From positions 1-5,245 of the forward strand of contig JAKACR010000218.1 of the NCBI GenBank assembly GCA_021821225.1: 5,245 nucleotides of DNA, read 5' to 3'. This document shows positions 1 through 5,245 of this stretch, piece by piece. This stretch comes from Bacillota bacterium. GTDB taxonomy: Bacteria; Bacillota; Bacilli; Alicyclobacillales; SLC66. The notes under the pieces are model-generated. The model did not search any database. It was not told where the DNA came from and saw only the letters and a list, made by a program, of their open reading frames with translations. Position 1 is the first letter of the stretch, and each line of letters begins with the position of its first letter. Position numbers and translations under genes: made by a program.

Positions 1-74
1 CGCCCCAACAACCGCAATGCAAGCGCGACCGATCGCGCGATGAACACCGCCGTGATTACGCAAAATCTCCGCAT
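1..74 (-). CDS. Partial N-terminus of a divergent protein with a hydrophobic leader (possibly MurT-like)
   Basis: An open minus-strand frame begins at an ATG (positions 74-72) and runs off the left edge after 24 codons. A GGGGA about seven bases upstream could be its SD. An in-frame ATG at 95 would add seven residues but has no SD. The encoded start is basic (MRRF) and then hydrophobic (VITAVFIARSVALALRLLG), so it resembles a signal anchor. The ALRLLG ending recalls the N-terminus of MurT-type Mur-ligase-like proteins (lipid II amidation with GatD), where a similar stretch precedes a Gly-rich segment. That is a resemblance over few residues only, and the diagnostic part is outside the window. 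The gene would diverge from tcdA with a short shared upstream region. It may also be a chance open frame. Confidence 0.35.
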   Translation of the reverse strand, partial: MRRFCVITAVFIARSVALALRLLG

Positions 75-116
75 CCGCCGTTCCCCATTGAACATGATGT
101 CACTGCCGGCCAATCC

Positions 117-144
117 CTGAAAAAAAACTTCTTATCGCTATACT
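117..144 (+). promoter_or_regulatory. Putative sigma-A promoter of tcdA
   Basis: The -10 candidate TATACT (139-144) matches five of six consensus bases. CTGAAA (117-122) is a -35 candidate with four of six matches and a 16-base spacer. Transcription would begin near 150, giving a leader of about 30 bases that contains the GAGGAGG SD (165-171). The A-rich run between the boxes is typical of Bacillota promoters. The call rests on pattern and position only. Confidence 0.4.
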
Positions 145-181
145 GATGTGCGAAACGGAAATTTGAGGAGGATCCATCCCA

Positions 182-931
182 TTGTCGCACCGGTTTGCAC
201 GCACTGAACTCGTCGTCGGCCCCGAGGGGCTGTCTGTCCTGCAACGCGCCACCATCGCCGTGATCGGCCTTGGAGGCGTCGGTTCGTACACCGTGGAAGC
301 TTTGGCGCGCTCCGGCGTGGGAACTCTTGTGCTTATGGACAAGGATGTGGTGGACATCACCAACATCAACCGCCAATTGCCCGCGCTGGAGAGCACCATC
401 GGACAATCCAAGGTCGAGGTGATGTCGCAGCGGGTGCGGCAGATCAATCCGGATTGCCGGGTTGAGACGCGCAGTACATTTTTTCGGCGGGAAACGGCCG
501 ACGAACTGTTCCGCATGCCACTTGATTATGTAGCGGACGCGATCGACACGGTCAGCGCCAAAATCCAGCTCGCGGTCGCTTGCAAGGAGCGGGGCGTGCC
601 GTTGGCATCCAGCATGGGAGCCGCCAACAAAGTGGATCCCACGCAATTTCACGTGATGGACATCAGCGAAACGCAGACGGATCCGATCGCCCGCGTGATG
701 AGACGGGAACTGCGCAAGCACGGCATTGTCGACGGCCTGCCTGTCGTGTGTTCGCGCGAACGCCCGCGCAAACCGCGGCAGGACGTGCTGGCCCGCCTCT
801 CGCCGCCGACAGAAACGGGTCATCCCCTGCCGCGCAAAGCGCAATACCCGCCGGCCAGCATCGCCTTCGTTCCTCCGGTCGCGGGTCTCATCCTGGCGAG
901 CATCGTCATTCGCGACCTCTGTCACCTGTGA
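182..931 (+). CDS. tcdA: tRNA threonylcarbamoyladenosine dehydratase (TcdA/YrvM, ThiF/E1-like)
   Basis: This enzyme uses ATP to cyclise t6A at position 37 of ANN-decoding tRNAs into cyclic t6A in the cytoplasm. The 249-residue product has the ThiF/MoeB/E1 Rossmann fold. GLGGVGS (29-35) is the nucleotide loop, followed by MDKD (52-55) and the NINRQ motif (61-65), then VADAIDT (117-123). The TcdA-specific stretch SSMGAANKVDPTQF (143-156) and the hydrophobic C-terminal segment (about 225-246) separate it from MoeB and ThiF. No CxxC zinc pairs are seen. Its length is close to that of Bacillus YrvM. The start is TTG, placed ten bases after a strong GAGGAGG SD; the first in-frame ATG is codon 52, inside the fold, so it cannot be the start. 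The stop codon directly abuts a palindromic repeat. The gene is monocistronic here and convergent with the rluA-family gene. Confidence 0.92.
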   Translation: MSHRFARTELVVGPEGLSVLQRATIAVIGLGGVGSYTVEALARSGVGTLVLMDKDVVDITNINRQLPALESTIGQSKVEVMSQRVRQINPDCRVETRSTFFRRETADELFRMPLDYVADAIDTVSAKIQLAVACKERGVPLASSMGAANKVDPTQFHVMDISETQTDPIARVMRRELRKHGIVDGLPVVCSRERPRKPRQDVLARLSPPTETGHPLPRKAQYPPASIAFVPPVAGLILASIVIRDLCHL

Positions 932-996
932 CTAGGGGACATGTGATAAGCCAAATTTCAGCAGGCGAGTAGAGGACTTTATCATATGTCCCCTAG
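932..996. repeat. Palindromic repeat, copy 1 (18-bp inverted repeat, 29-base centre)
   Basis: Arms CTAGGGGACATGTGATAA (932-949) and TTATCATATGTCCCCTAG (979-996) are reverse complements with one mismatch. The element starts at the first base after the tcdA stop and covers the rluA-family stop codon (993-995), so it fills the whole convergent gap. Neither strand has a T-tract after the stem, so it is not a classical intrinsic terminator, although such a long stem could still affect transcript ends or stability. A related copy lies at about 4571-4623 in the opposite orientation. Shared blocks are a 26-base end (934-959, one difference), GGACTTTATC (974-983) and the closing TCCCCT (989-994). Palindromes starting with GGGGAC recall REP/MITE-type elements mobilised by RAYT transposases in Bacillota; that link is inference. 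Confidence 0.85.
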
Positions 997-1940
997 ATCA
1001 GGGCGGACTCCATGCCTAGTTTGCGCAGGCATTCGCGAAATTCAGGCGGAATTCCGGCCGAAAACCTACGGTCGTCCGCGAGTTGGACAGACTGCGCATG
1101 CAAGAGATGGTGGTGAATGCCAAACGCCGACCGGCCGCCATACTTGACATCGCCCAACAGCGGATGGCCGATCTCGCTCAGGTGCGCCCGGATCTGATGC
1201 ATGCGGCCGCTCTCCGGCTGAATCGCCAAAAGCGTATAGCGGTCATGGCAGGCAAGCGGACGAAAACGCGTCCTTGCCGGGCGGACAACCGCGTCGGCAC
1301 GCGCGCCGCTGATCGCCACCGCGGTTCCGGTGGATGTGAGAGAGCGTCCCAGCGGTGTGTCGATCAACCCCGCCTTTGCGACCTGTCCCTCGACGAGCGC
1401 CAGATACACCTTGCGGACGCGCCTTTCCCGGATCTGCCGCGCCAGCGCCTGCAGTGCGCCCGTGGTCTTCCCCACGAGCACGACGCCGGAGGTATTGCGG
1501 TCAAGCCGATTGACGGCCGCCGGCAAAAAGGCCCTTCCGTCCTTCAATTCCCCTGTTCGGTACAGATAAGCGAGACAGCGGCCGATCAGCGTATCGCGCG
1601 TCTCCTCGCGATCCGGATGTGTGAGCAGTCCGACCGGCTTGTTGACGACGAGCAGTTCCGCGTCTTCGTACAGTACATCAAGCTCGGCGGGAATGCCGGA
1701 AAACTTGCGGGGAGCCCGCTGTAACTCCGCAAGTTCCTGTTCCCGCACGAAAATCCGCACCGCGTCCCCCGCGGCCAGAACGGTCCCCGCCTTGCCCTTC
1801 ACACCGTTCACCCGCACTTGGCCGATGCGGATCATCTTGTGCACGCCGCTCAGGGGAAGACCGGGAAGAAGCTGACGCAGGTAACGATGGAGCTTTTTCC
1901 CCTCATCCGCCGCATTGACCGTATGCTGAATCACAGGCAA
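993..1940 (-). CDS. RluA-family 23S rRNA/tRNA pseudouridine synthase (RluC/RluD-like)
   Basis: The 315-residue product isomerises uridine to pseudouridine in structured RNA. An S4 RNA-binding domain spans about residues 13-70 (LHRYLRQLLPGL, then RVNG and the AGDAVRI turn). The catalytic domain begins near 88 (LYEDAELLVVNKPVGLLTHP). The active-site loop NRLDRNTSG (144-152) holds the catalytic aspartate D147; the usual family form is HRLDRDTSG, so two flanking positions are Asn here. GRMHQIRAHL (245-254) and GHPLLGDVKYGG (258-269) are the later family motifs. The exact target uridines cannot be read from sequence. It starts with TTG, six bases after a GGAAGG SD, and 15 bases downstream of the ymfH stop, so it is probably the last gene of the ymfF-ymfH operon. 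Its TAG stop lies within the palindromic repeat. Confidence 0.9.
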   Translation of the reverse strand: MPVIQHTVNAADEGKKLHRYLRQLLPGLPLSGVHKMIRIGQVRVNGVKGKAGTVLAAGDAVRIFVREQELAELQRAPRKFSGIPAELDVLYEDAELLVVNKPVGLLTHPDREETRDTLIGRCLAYLYRTGELKDGRAFLPAAVNRLDRNTSGVVLVGKTTGALQALARQIRERRVRKVYLALVEGQVAKAGLIDTPLGRSLTSTGTAVAISGARADAVVRPARTRFRPLACHDRYTLLAIQPESGRMHQIRAHLSEIGHPLLGDVKYGGRSAFGIHHHLLHAQSVQLADDRRFSAGIPPEFRECLRKLGMESALI

Positions 1941-1955
1941 ATCGATCCTTCCCGG

Positions 1956-3251
1956 TTAACCTGCGGACGTGACCGGCCACACCACCGACACCGCGAACTG
2001 ATCCTCCAGCACATGGGAACGCATGGCTTCGCGCACGTCGTCCACACTCAACTCCTCCAGCGCGTCCAGCGTCTGAAAGAGATCGACGTCGCGCAGGCAA
2101 AGCGATGTGTAGAGTGAAGCAATGGCCTGGGGCGAATCGAGCAATCCGAAAAAGCGCCCGATCGCCTTTCGTTTCGTCCGCAGGAACGCCTCTTCCGACA
2201 AACCTCCGTCACACAGCTCCAGCAGCGCGTTCCTGACGCGCTCGGCCAGTTCCAACGGCTTTTTCGAATTGCCTCCCATCATAGAGTAGCCGTAATGGGA
2301 CGTCAATTCATAATCCGCTCCGAATCCCATGTCGCACAGTCCCTCGTCAACCAACCGGTGAAACAGCTGCGATCCCCGTCCCAGCAGTGCGTCCATCCAT
2401 ATTCCCGTCGCTTCCTCATAGCGTTGGCGCGCGCGCGCCGTCTCCGGAATGCGCGTCTGCTTGAAGCCGAATGCGACGCGCGGTTGGGCGACGGCAAGCC
2501 TGTGTTCCACCAGACTCCAGGCGGGACGCTCCGGGACGGCAGGCAGCATGTGCTCCGTCGGAGCGCGTCGCACATACTCTTTGCCGGCCTGATTGGCCTC
2601 GATTAGCCGCAGAATGTCGGCCGCATCCACCGGACCCACGACGAACAGGATCATATTGCCCGGGTGATAAAACGCCCGGTAACAGGTGTGGAGGTCCTCT
2701 TTGGTGATTCCCTGGATCGACTCGACCGTGCCTCCTACGGGCGTCGAGAGCGACGATACGCCGAACAGCGCCTTGAGCAGGCCGTGCATGGTCTGCCGAT
2801 TGGCGTTATCCTCATACATCAGCAGTTCCTGTTTGATGATCCCCCGCTCTTTTTCCACGCTTTCATCTGTAAAGTACGGCTGCTGGACAAAATCGAGCAG
2901 CGTCGTGAGATTGTCCTCGACGCGGCTGGTGCAAGAGAAGAGATATGTGGTCAGGTCAAACGATGTGTACGCATTCGGCTGAGCTCCGAATTCAGAAAAC
3001 AGGCGAAAAACATCCCCGTGCTCCTTCTCGAACATTTTGTGTTCAAGAAAATGAGCGATCCCGTCCGGCACACGCACGATTTCGTCGCGCTCGGGGTCGC
3101 GGAACGCCTGATCCAGTGAACCGTAGTGCGTCGTGAAACACGCATAGGTCTGCCGGAAACGATGCTTCGGCAGTATGTAGACCCGCAGGCCGTTCGGCAA
3201 TTCCTCCTGGGCCAGCGACTCCTCCAGGCGGGCGTAATCTGTCGTCTGCAC
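1956..3251 (-). CDS. ymfH: M16-family metallopeptidase YmfH, EF-P 5-aminopentanol modification-associated (also written YfmH)
   Basis: This is the zinc-bearing member of an M16B pair. In Bacillus its homologue is associated with 5-aminopentanol modification of elongation factor P; the biochemical role is not settled. The product is 431 residues from the preferred start. The inverted zinc motif HFLEH is at 67-71 (zinc ligands H67 and H71, catalytic E70), and the third ligand is probably E142 in ERGIIKQE (135-142). NAYTSFDLTTY (93-103) is the family substrate-edge region. The C-terminal half is degenerate in the Arg/Tyr motif that the partner retains. The start is GTG at 3251, seven bases after an AGGGAGG SD (3259-3265). 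A TTG two codons upstream (3257) would overlap the ymfF stop by four bases, but it sits too close to that SD. It is translationally coupled to ymfF and followed by the pseudouridine synthase gene. Confidence 0.9.
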   Translation of the reverse strand: MQTTDYARLEESLAQEELPNGLRVYILPKHRFRQTYACFTTHYGSLDQAFRDPERDEIVRVPDGIAHFLEHKMFEKEHGDVFRLFSEFGAQPNAYTSFDLTTYLFSCTSRVEDNLTTLLDFVQQPYFTDESVEKERGIIKQELLMYEDNANRQTMHGLLKALFGVSSLSTPVGGTVESIQGITKEDLHTCYRAFYHPGNMILFVVGPVDAADILRLIEANQAGKEYVRRAPTEHMLPAVPERPAWSLVEHRLAVAQPRVAFGFKQTRIPETARARQRYEEATGIWMDALLGRGSQLFHRLVDEGLCDMGFGADYELTSHYGYSMMGGNSKKPLELAERVRNALLELCDGGLSEEAFLRTKRKAIGRFFGLLDSPQAIASLYTSLCLRDVDLFQTLDALEELSVDDVREAMRSHVLEDQFAVSVVWPVTSAG

Positions 3252-3253
3252 GC

Positions 3254-4546
3254 TCAATCCTCCCTGTTCCGGAGCAGATACACGGCATCCAGCGAGACGG
3301 CTTCCGCAACGCGCACGACATCGTCGACCGTGACCGCCAAAACCGCGTTCATCAGCGATTCAACCGTGCGCTCGCGGCCGCAATAGCGTGCAAACATATG
3401 CATCATAGCCGCCGTGAACGGTTGATCGTCCGATTGAAGGTACTGGTGAATCAATCCTTCCTTGGTGAACCGCATGTCATCCTCGCCGATCTCGCCCCGG
3501 CGCAATGCGTCGAGCTGCGCTTCAATAATAGCGCGGGCCTTCTCGTAGTCGCTCTCCTGAATCCCCGCCGCGATGAAAATAAGGCCTTTCAGGGTGTCAA
3601 GACGGCTGGACGCATAATACGCGAGACTTGCGCGCTCCCGCACATGCACGAACAACCGCGAGTGTTCAAACGCTCCGAGCAGCCCGTTGTAGACCAGCAG
3701 GGCAGGATAGTCATCCGAACCGAAACCGATGCCCGTCCGCAACCCCATGTTAAGTTTGGCCTGATTCACGTCCAGGCGCTCCACGACCACCCTTGGCGCA
3801 CGATCGCGCACCTGTGGCTGCGAAACGGTCATCACCGCGGAGCGGGATCTCGTTTCGCACGCATTCACAAGCGGTTGCAGCGCGGCAAAAGCCTCATCCA
3901 TGATGCGATCCGGCTCATCCGGACTGACGATGTACACGTGAAGCGGGGAACCTCCCAGCCAGTCACGGTGCGTCCCCGCCAGGGAACGCGGCGTGATCGT
4001 ATCCAGGTCGGCGGCGTATCCCAAGCGGGATATGCCGCACGGCTCAGCTTCGCACAGCACCTCCACACAGCGCTCCATCGCATAGGAAATTTTATCGTTG
4101 ATCAGATTCTCCAAACGCTGTCTGTGCAGTTCAATTTCCGACTCCACCGCGGCCGCCGGAAATGCGCCATCCGGCAAGTGCGGTTGCGCAAGCACCTCGC
4201 CAAGCAACGACATGGCGGCCGCAAACAGGCGCGTCCCGCCTCCTATGAAGCGGTCCGCCGGTGCCTGAAGCGTCAATTCTAACGTCTGGAGATCGCCGCG
4301 CTTTCCTGGGCGCGCGGAGACGCTCGCCCCGTAAAGGTCGTCAAACGCCTGCATCAATTCTTCCGGTCCCGGATGGCGCACGGTGCCGCGCAGCAGCACA
4401 TGGGGCAAAAGCACCGACGCGGTGACGCCGTCGCGCTTTAGAGGACGTTCCGTCTGCATCCAGACCGACGACATCTTGTACTTGTCGGAGGGCAGAACGT
4501 GCACATCCACGCATCCTTCCGAACGCGTCACAAACGCTTGTTGCAA
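3254..4546 (-). CDS. ymfF: M16-family protein YmfF, catalytically incomplete partner of YmfH (also written YfmF)
   Basis: A 430-residue M16B homologue that pairs with YmfH; in Bacillus it is annotated as associated with EF-P 5-aminopentanol modification. At the place of the HxxEH zinc site it reads LLPHVLLRG (47-54 region), so it cannot bind the catalytic zinc. FDDLYGASVSA (68-78) is the conserved stretch after that region. The C-terminal half keeps HVRERASLAYYASSRL (301-316), with R303 and Y310 as the Arg/Tyr pair that M16B heterodimers use for substrate binding. It therefore complements YmfH, which has the reverse pattern. The start is TTG, nine bases after GGAGG (4556-4560); the first in-frame ATG is codon 25, so the TTG is preferred. 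It is the first gene of the minus-strand cluster, and its 5' leader is formed by a palindromic repeat. Confidence 0.9.
   Translation of the reverse strand: MQQAFVTRSEGCVDVHVLPSDKYKMSSVWMQTERPLKRDGVTASVLLPHVLLRGTVRHPGPEELMQAFDDLYGASVSARPGKRGDLQTLELTLQAPADRFIGGGTRLFAAAMSLLGEVLAQPHLPDGAFPAAAVESEIELHRQRLENLINDKISYAMERCVEVLCEAEPCGISRLGYAADLDTITPRSLAGTHRDWLGGSPLHVYIVSPDEPDRIMDEAFAALQPLVNACETRSRSAVMTVSQPQVRDRAPRVVVERLDVNQAKLNMGLRTGIGFGSDDYPALLVYNGLLGAFEHSRLFVHVRERASLAYYASSRLDTLKGLIFIAAGIQESDYEKARAIIEAQLDALRRGEIGEDDMRFTKEGLIHQYLQSDDQPFTAAMMHMFARYCGRERTVESLMNAVLAVTVDDVVRVAEAVSLDAVYLLRNRED
3259..3265 (-). promoter_or_regulatory. Ribosome binding site deciding the ymfH start
   Basis: On the minus strand AGGGAGG lies one base before the TTG at 3257 but seven bases before the in-frame GTG at 3251. 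The normal SD spacing favours the GTG. The site lies inside the last codons of ymfF. Confidence 0.6.
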
Positions 4547-4560
4547 ACAGGCCAGCCTCC

Positions 4561-4602
4561 ATTTCGTCCCAGGGGATCAGCGATAAAGTCCCCTGACGAA
4601 AT
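4561..4602 (-). promoter_or_regulatory. Hairpin in the ymfF leader, immediately upstream of the SD
   Basis: On the ymfF mRNA strand ATTTCGTC plus AGGGGA pairs with TCCCCT plus GACGAAAT, giving 14 base pairs with a two-base bulge (4569-4570) and a 12-base loop (4577-4588). The stem ends directly at the GGAGG SD (4556-4560). No T-tract follows, so it is not an intrinsic terminator. It overlaps the palindromic repeat and shares TCCCCT (read on the minus strand, 4571-4576) with the alternative long hairpin of that repeat. A role in translation or mRNA stability is inference. Confidence 0.55.
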
Positions 4603-4623
4603 TTGGTTTATCACATGTCCCCT
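4571..4623. repeat. Palindromic repeat, copy 2 (inverted relative to copy 1)
   Basis: Read on the minus strand this is a 53-base relative of the repeat at 932-996. The 26-base end (4598-4623) differs from copy 1 at one position, the GGACTTTATC block (4582-4591 as its complement) is identical, and the element closes with TCCCCT; eight bases of the centre of copy 1 are missing. Its arms pair as AGGGGA/TCCCCT and GATAAA/TTTATC, separated by a mismatched five-base internal loop, so its palindrome is more decayed than copy 1. It lies between the terminator of the zinc-finger gene and the ymfF SD, where the operon promoter would be expected. I see no convincing promoter boxes outside it. Confidence 0.8.
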
Positions 4624-4650
4624 TGCCAATCAGGGTTCTCATACCGCGCC

Positions 4651-4685
4651 AACAAAAAGACGCATACCCGGAAATAGTATGCGTC
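4651..4685 (-). terminator. Intrinsic terminator of the small zinc-finger gene
   Basis: GACGCATAC (4659-4667) and GTATGCGTC (4677-4685) form a perfect 9-bp stem with a 9-base loop. On the minus strand it is followed by TTTTTGTT (4658-4651). It lies about 50 bases after the stop codon at 4738. No T-tract follows on the plus strand, so it is directional. It separates the zinc-finger transcript from the ymfF operon. Confidence 0.88.
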
Positions 4686-4737
4686 CCGACAGATCCACAT
4701 ACCCGCTTTGCATCAGTCAAACGGGCGGCGCAAAAAG

Positions 4738-4974
4738 CTATGAGCCTCGGCGCAGTTGACTGCGGGCAGCCGCCTGCGGCACCTCAAAATCCAGTCGGGT
4801 GATAACCTGAGCTGACCGAATCCATTGCTGAACTTCCCGTTTCATGGCGGGTGAAACGTATTTCGGCATTCCGTGGCTCTCAGTTAATTCCTTGCGGCTC
4901 ATGCAATGTTTGCTCTTGCAATGGTAATTTGTCAAGGCTTCCATTAACTCGCCACAAATCGGACACTGAAACAC
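4738..4974 (-). CDS. Small C2H2-type zinc-finger protein, function unknown (Ros/MucR-like pattern)
   Basis: A 78-residue protein I cannot assign to a named family. CPICGE opens the domain: C4 and C7, then H18 and H23, give C-x2-C-x10-H-x4-H, a classical C2H2 zinc-knuckle spacing. After the finger, MSRKELTESHGMPKYVSP (25-42) resembles the segment after the finger in Ros/MucR regulators (a Leu/Tyr-rich helix, then a Gly-Met/Leu-Pro turn), so DNA binding is possible but unproven. The tail is basic and probably disordered. The start is GTG at 4974, five bases after GGAGG within GGGGAGG (4980-4986). The GTG two codons upstream (4980) overlaps that SD and is less likely; the first ATG is codon 11, inside the finger. 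It is a single-gene unit with its own intrinsic terminator. Confidence 0.72.
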   Translation of the reverse strand: MFQCPICGELMEALTNYHCKSKHCMSRKELTESHGMPKYVSPAMKREVQQWIRSAQVITRLDFEVPQAAARSQLRRGS

Positions 4975-4986
4975 GGGCACCTCCCC

Positions 4987-5245
4987 TTTCGTCGCGGCGT
5001 CTCATGCCATGTACACGCATCGGAGAGCGTTGATCCCACCATGATTGTCGGCCGCAACACCTCGGGTCAGTCAAGATGAAAAGTCTGTAAATTCATTCGT
5101 AGTTTACGCTTATCTGGCGGTTTGCGCAAGTGACCTGGCTTTGGGGCAGGGCCCACGCATCTTTCTTCCAATTCTTCGACCTTGCCCTGCCTTTCGGCGC
5201 AATCATGGTCTCCCTTACCCTGATTCGTGTCTATACGACAGGTTT
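4987..5245. other. Right-edge region without an assignable gene
   Basis: It should hold the promoter of the zinc-finger gene, but no pair of boxes is convincing. Two complementary frames stay open to the right edge. On the minus strand, 58 codons end at TGA 5067-5069; they are charged, with a basic tail reading KPPDKRKLRMNLQTFHLD. On the plus strand an open frame from 5103 is hydrophobic and has more G/C at third positions, but no SD-supported start. One is a shadow of the other, and neither can be identified. An 8-bp inverted repeat (GGCAGGGC 5145-5152, GCCCTGCC 5184-5191) has a 31-base loop and only a three-T tail. Confidence 0.4.

Noticed and set aside
56..925. Long minus-strand open frame antisense to tcdA (289 codons)
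   Set aside because: Its translation is His/Arg-rich with no recognisable fold. It lies across a clear TcdA gene and is expected as a GC-rich antisense shadow.
921..932. Small palindrome GTCACCTGTGAC over the tcdA stop
   Set aside because: Arms of only five bases, partly coding; likely chance.
932..996. Bidirectional intrinsic terminator between tcdA and the rluA-family gene
   Set aside because: The stem is strong, but neither strand has a U-tract after it and the centre is 29 bases, so it is recorded as a repeat instead.
3398..4282. Long plus-strand open frame antisense to ymfF (294 codons)
   Set aside because: It has no family motifs, no SD, and Arg/His-rich composition; ymfF on the other strand is clearly the real gene.
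5044..5074. Promoter for the zinc-finger gene: TTGACT (5074-5069) and GACAAT (5049-5044), minus strand
   Set aside because: The 19-base spacer is too long and the -10 is weak; other partial pairs nearby fit equally well.
5145..5191. 8-bp inverted repeat with a 31-base loop, as a plus-strand terminator
   Set aside because: The loop is too long and only three T follow; no gene upstream on that strand needs it.
5201..5245. Plus-strand LIRVYTTG, resembling the start of a TGS domain
   Set aside because: Only a few residues match, the preceding hydrophobic stretch does not look like a GTPase, and no start is supported.

Overview
The window looks like chromosomal DNA from a moderately GC-rich member of the Bacillota (Alicyclobacillus/Effusibacillus-like). 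The basis is the gene set (a TcdA-type dehydratase and a YmfF/YmfH M16 pair), strong GGAGG-type ribosome binding sites, and TTG/GTG starts on every complete gene. The species cannot be named from this alone.

Layout: (1) At the left edge, a minus-strand reading frame runs off the window. It may be the N-terminus of a membrane-anchored protein. (2) Divergent from it is tcdA (plus strand), with a plausible sigma-A promoter and a strong SD. (3) A 65-nt, almost perfect palindrome fills the gap between tcdA and the convergent rluA-family gene and supplies that gene's stop codon. (4) A tight minus-strand cluster follows, transcribed ymfF -> ymfH -> rluA-family pseudouridine synthase, with gaps of only a few nucleotides. 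(5) Upstream of ymfF is a second, inverted copy of the same palindromic repeat, ending exactly at the ymfF SD. (6) Next is an intrinsic terminator (minus strand) ending a small zinc-finger gene. (7) The right edge (about 5000-5245) has no gene I can name.

How the genes relate: most products are linked to translation. TcdA matures t6A37 to cyclic t6A in tRNA. The RluA-family enzyme makes pseudouridine in rRNA or tRNA. YmfF/YmfH are M16-type proteins associated in Bacillus with 5-aminopentanol modification of elongation factor P. The M16 pair splits its active site: YmfH has the HFLEH zinc site, while YmfF lacks it but carries the Arg/Tyr motif in its C-terminal half, as expected of an obligate heterodimer.

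The most unusual feature is the repeat. Two related palindromic copies (25 of 26 identical at the best-conserved end) lie in opposite orientation and exactly bracket the three-gene cluster. One lies at the cluster's 3' end and the other in its 5' leader, where it can form two mutually exclusive hairpins just upstream of the SD.
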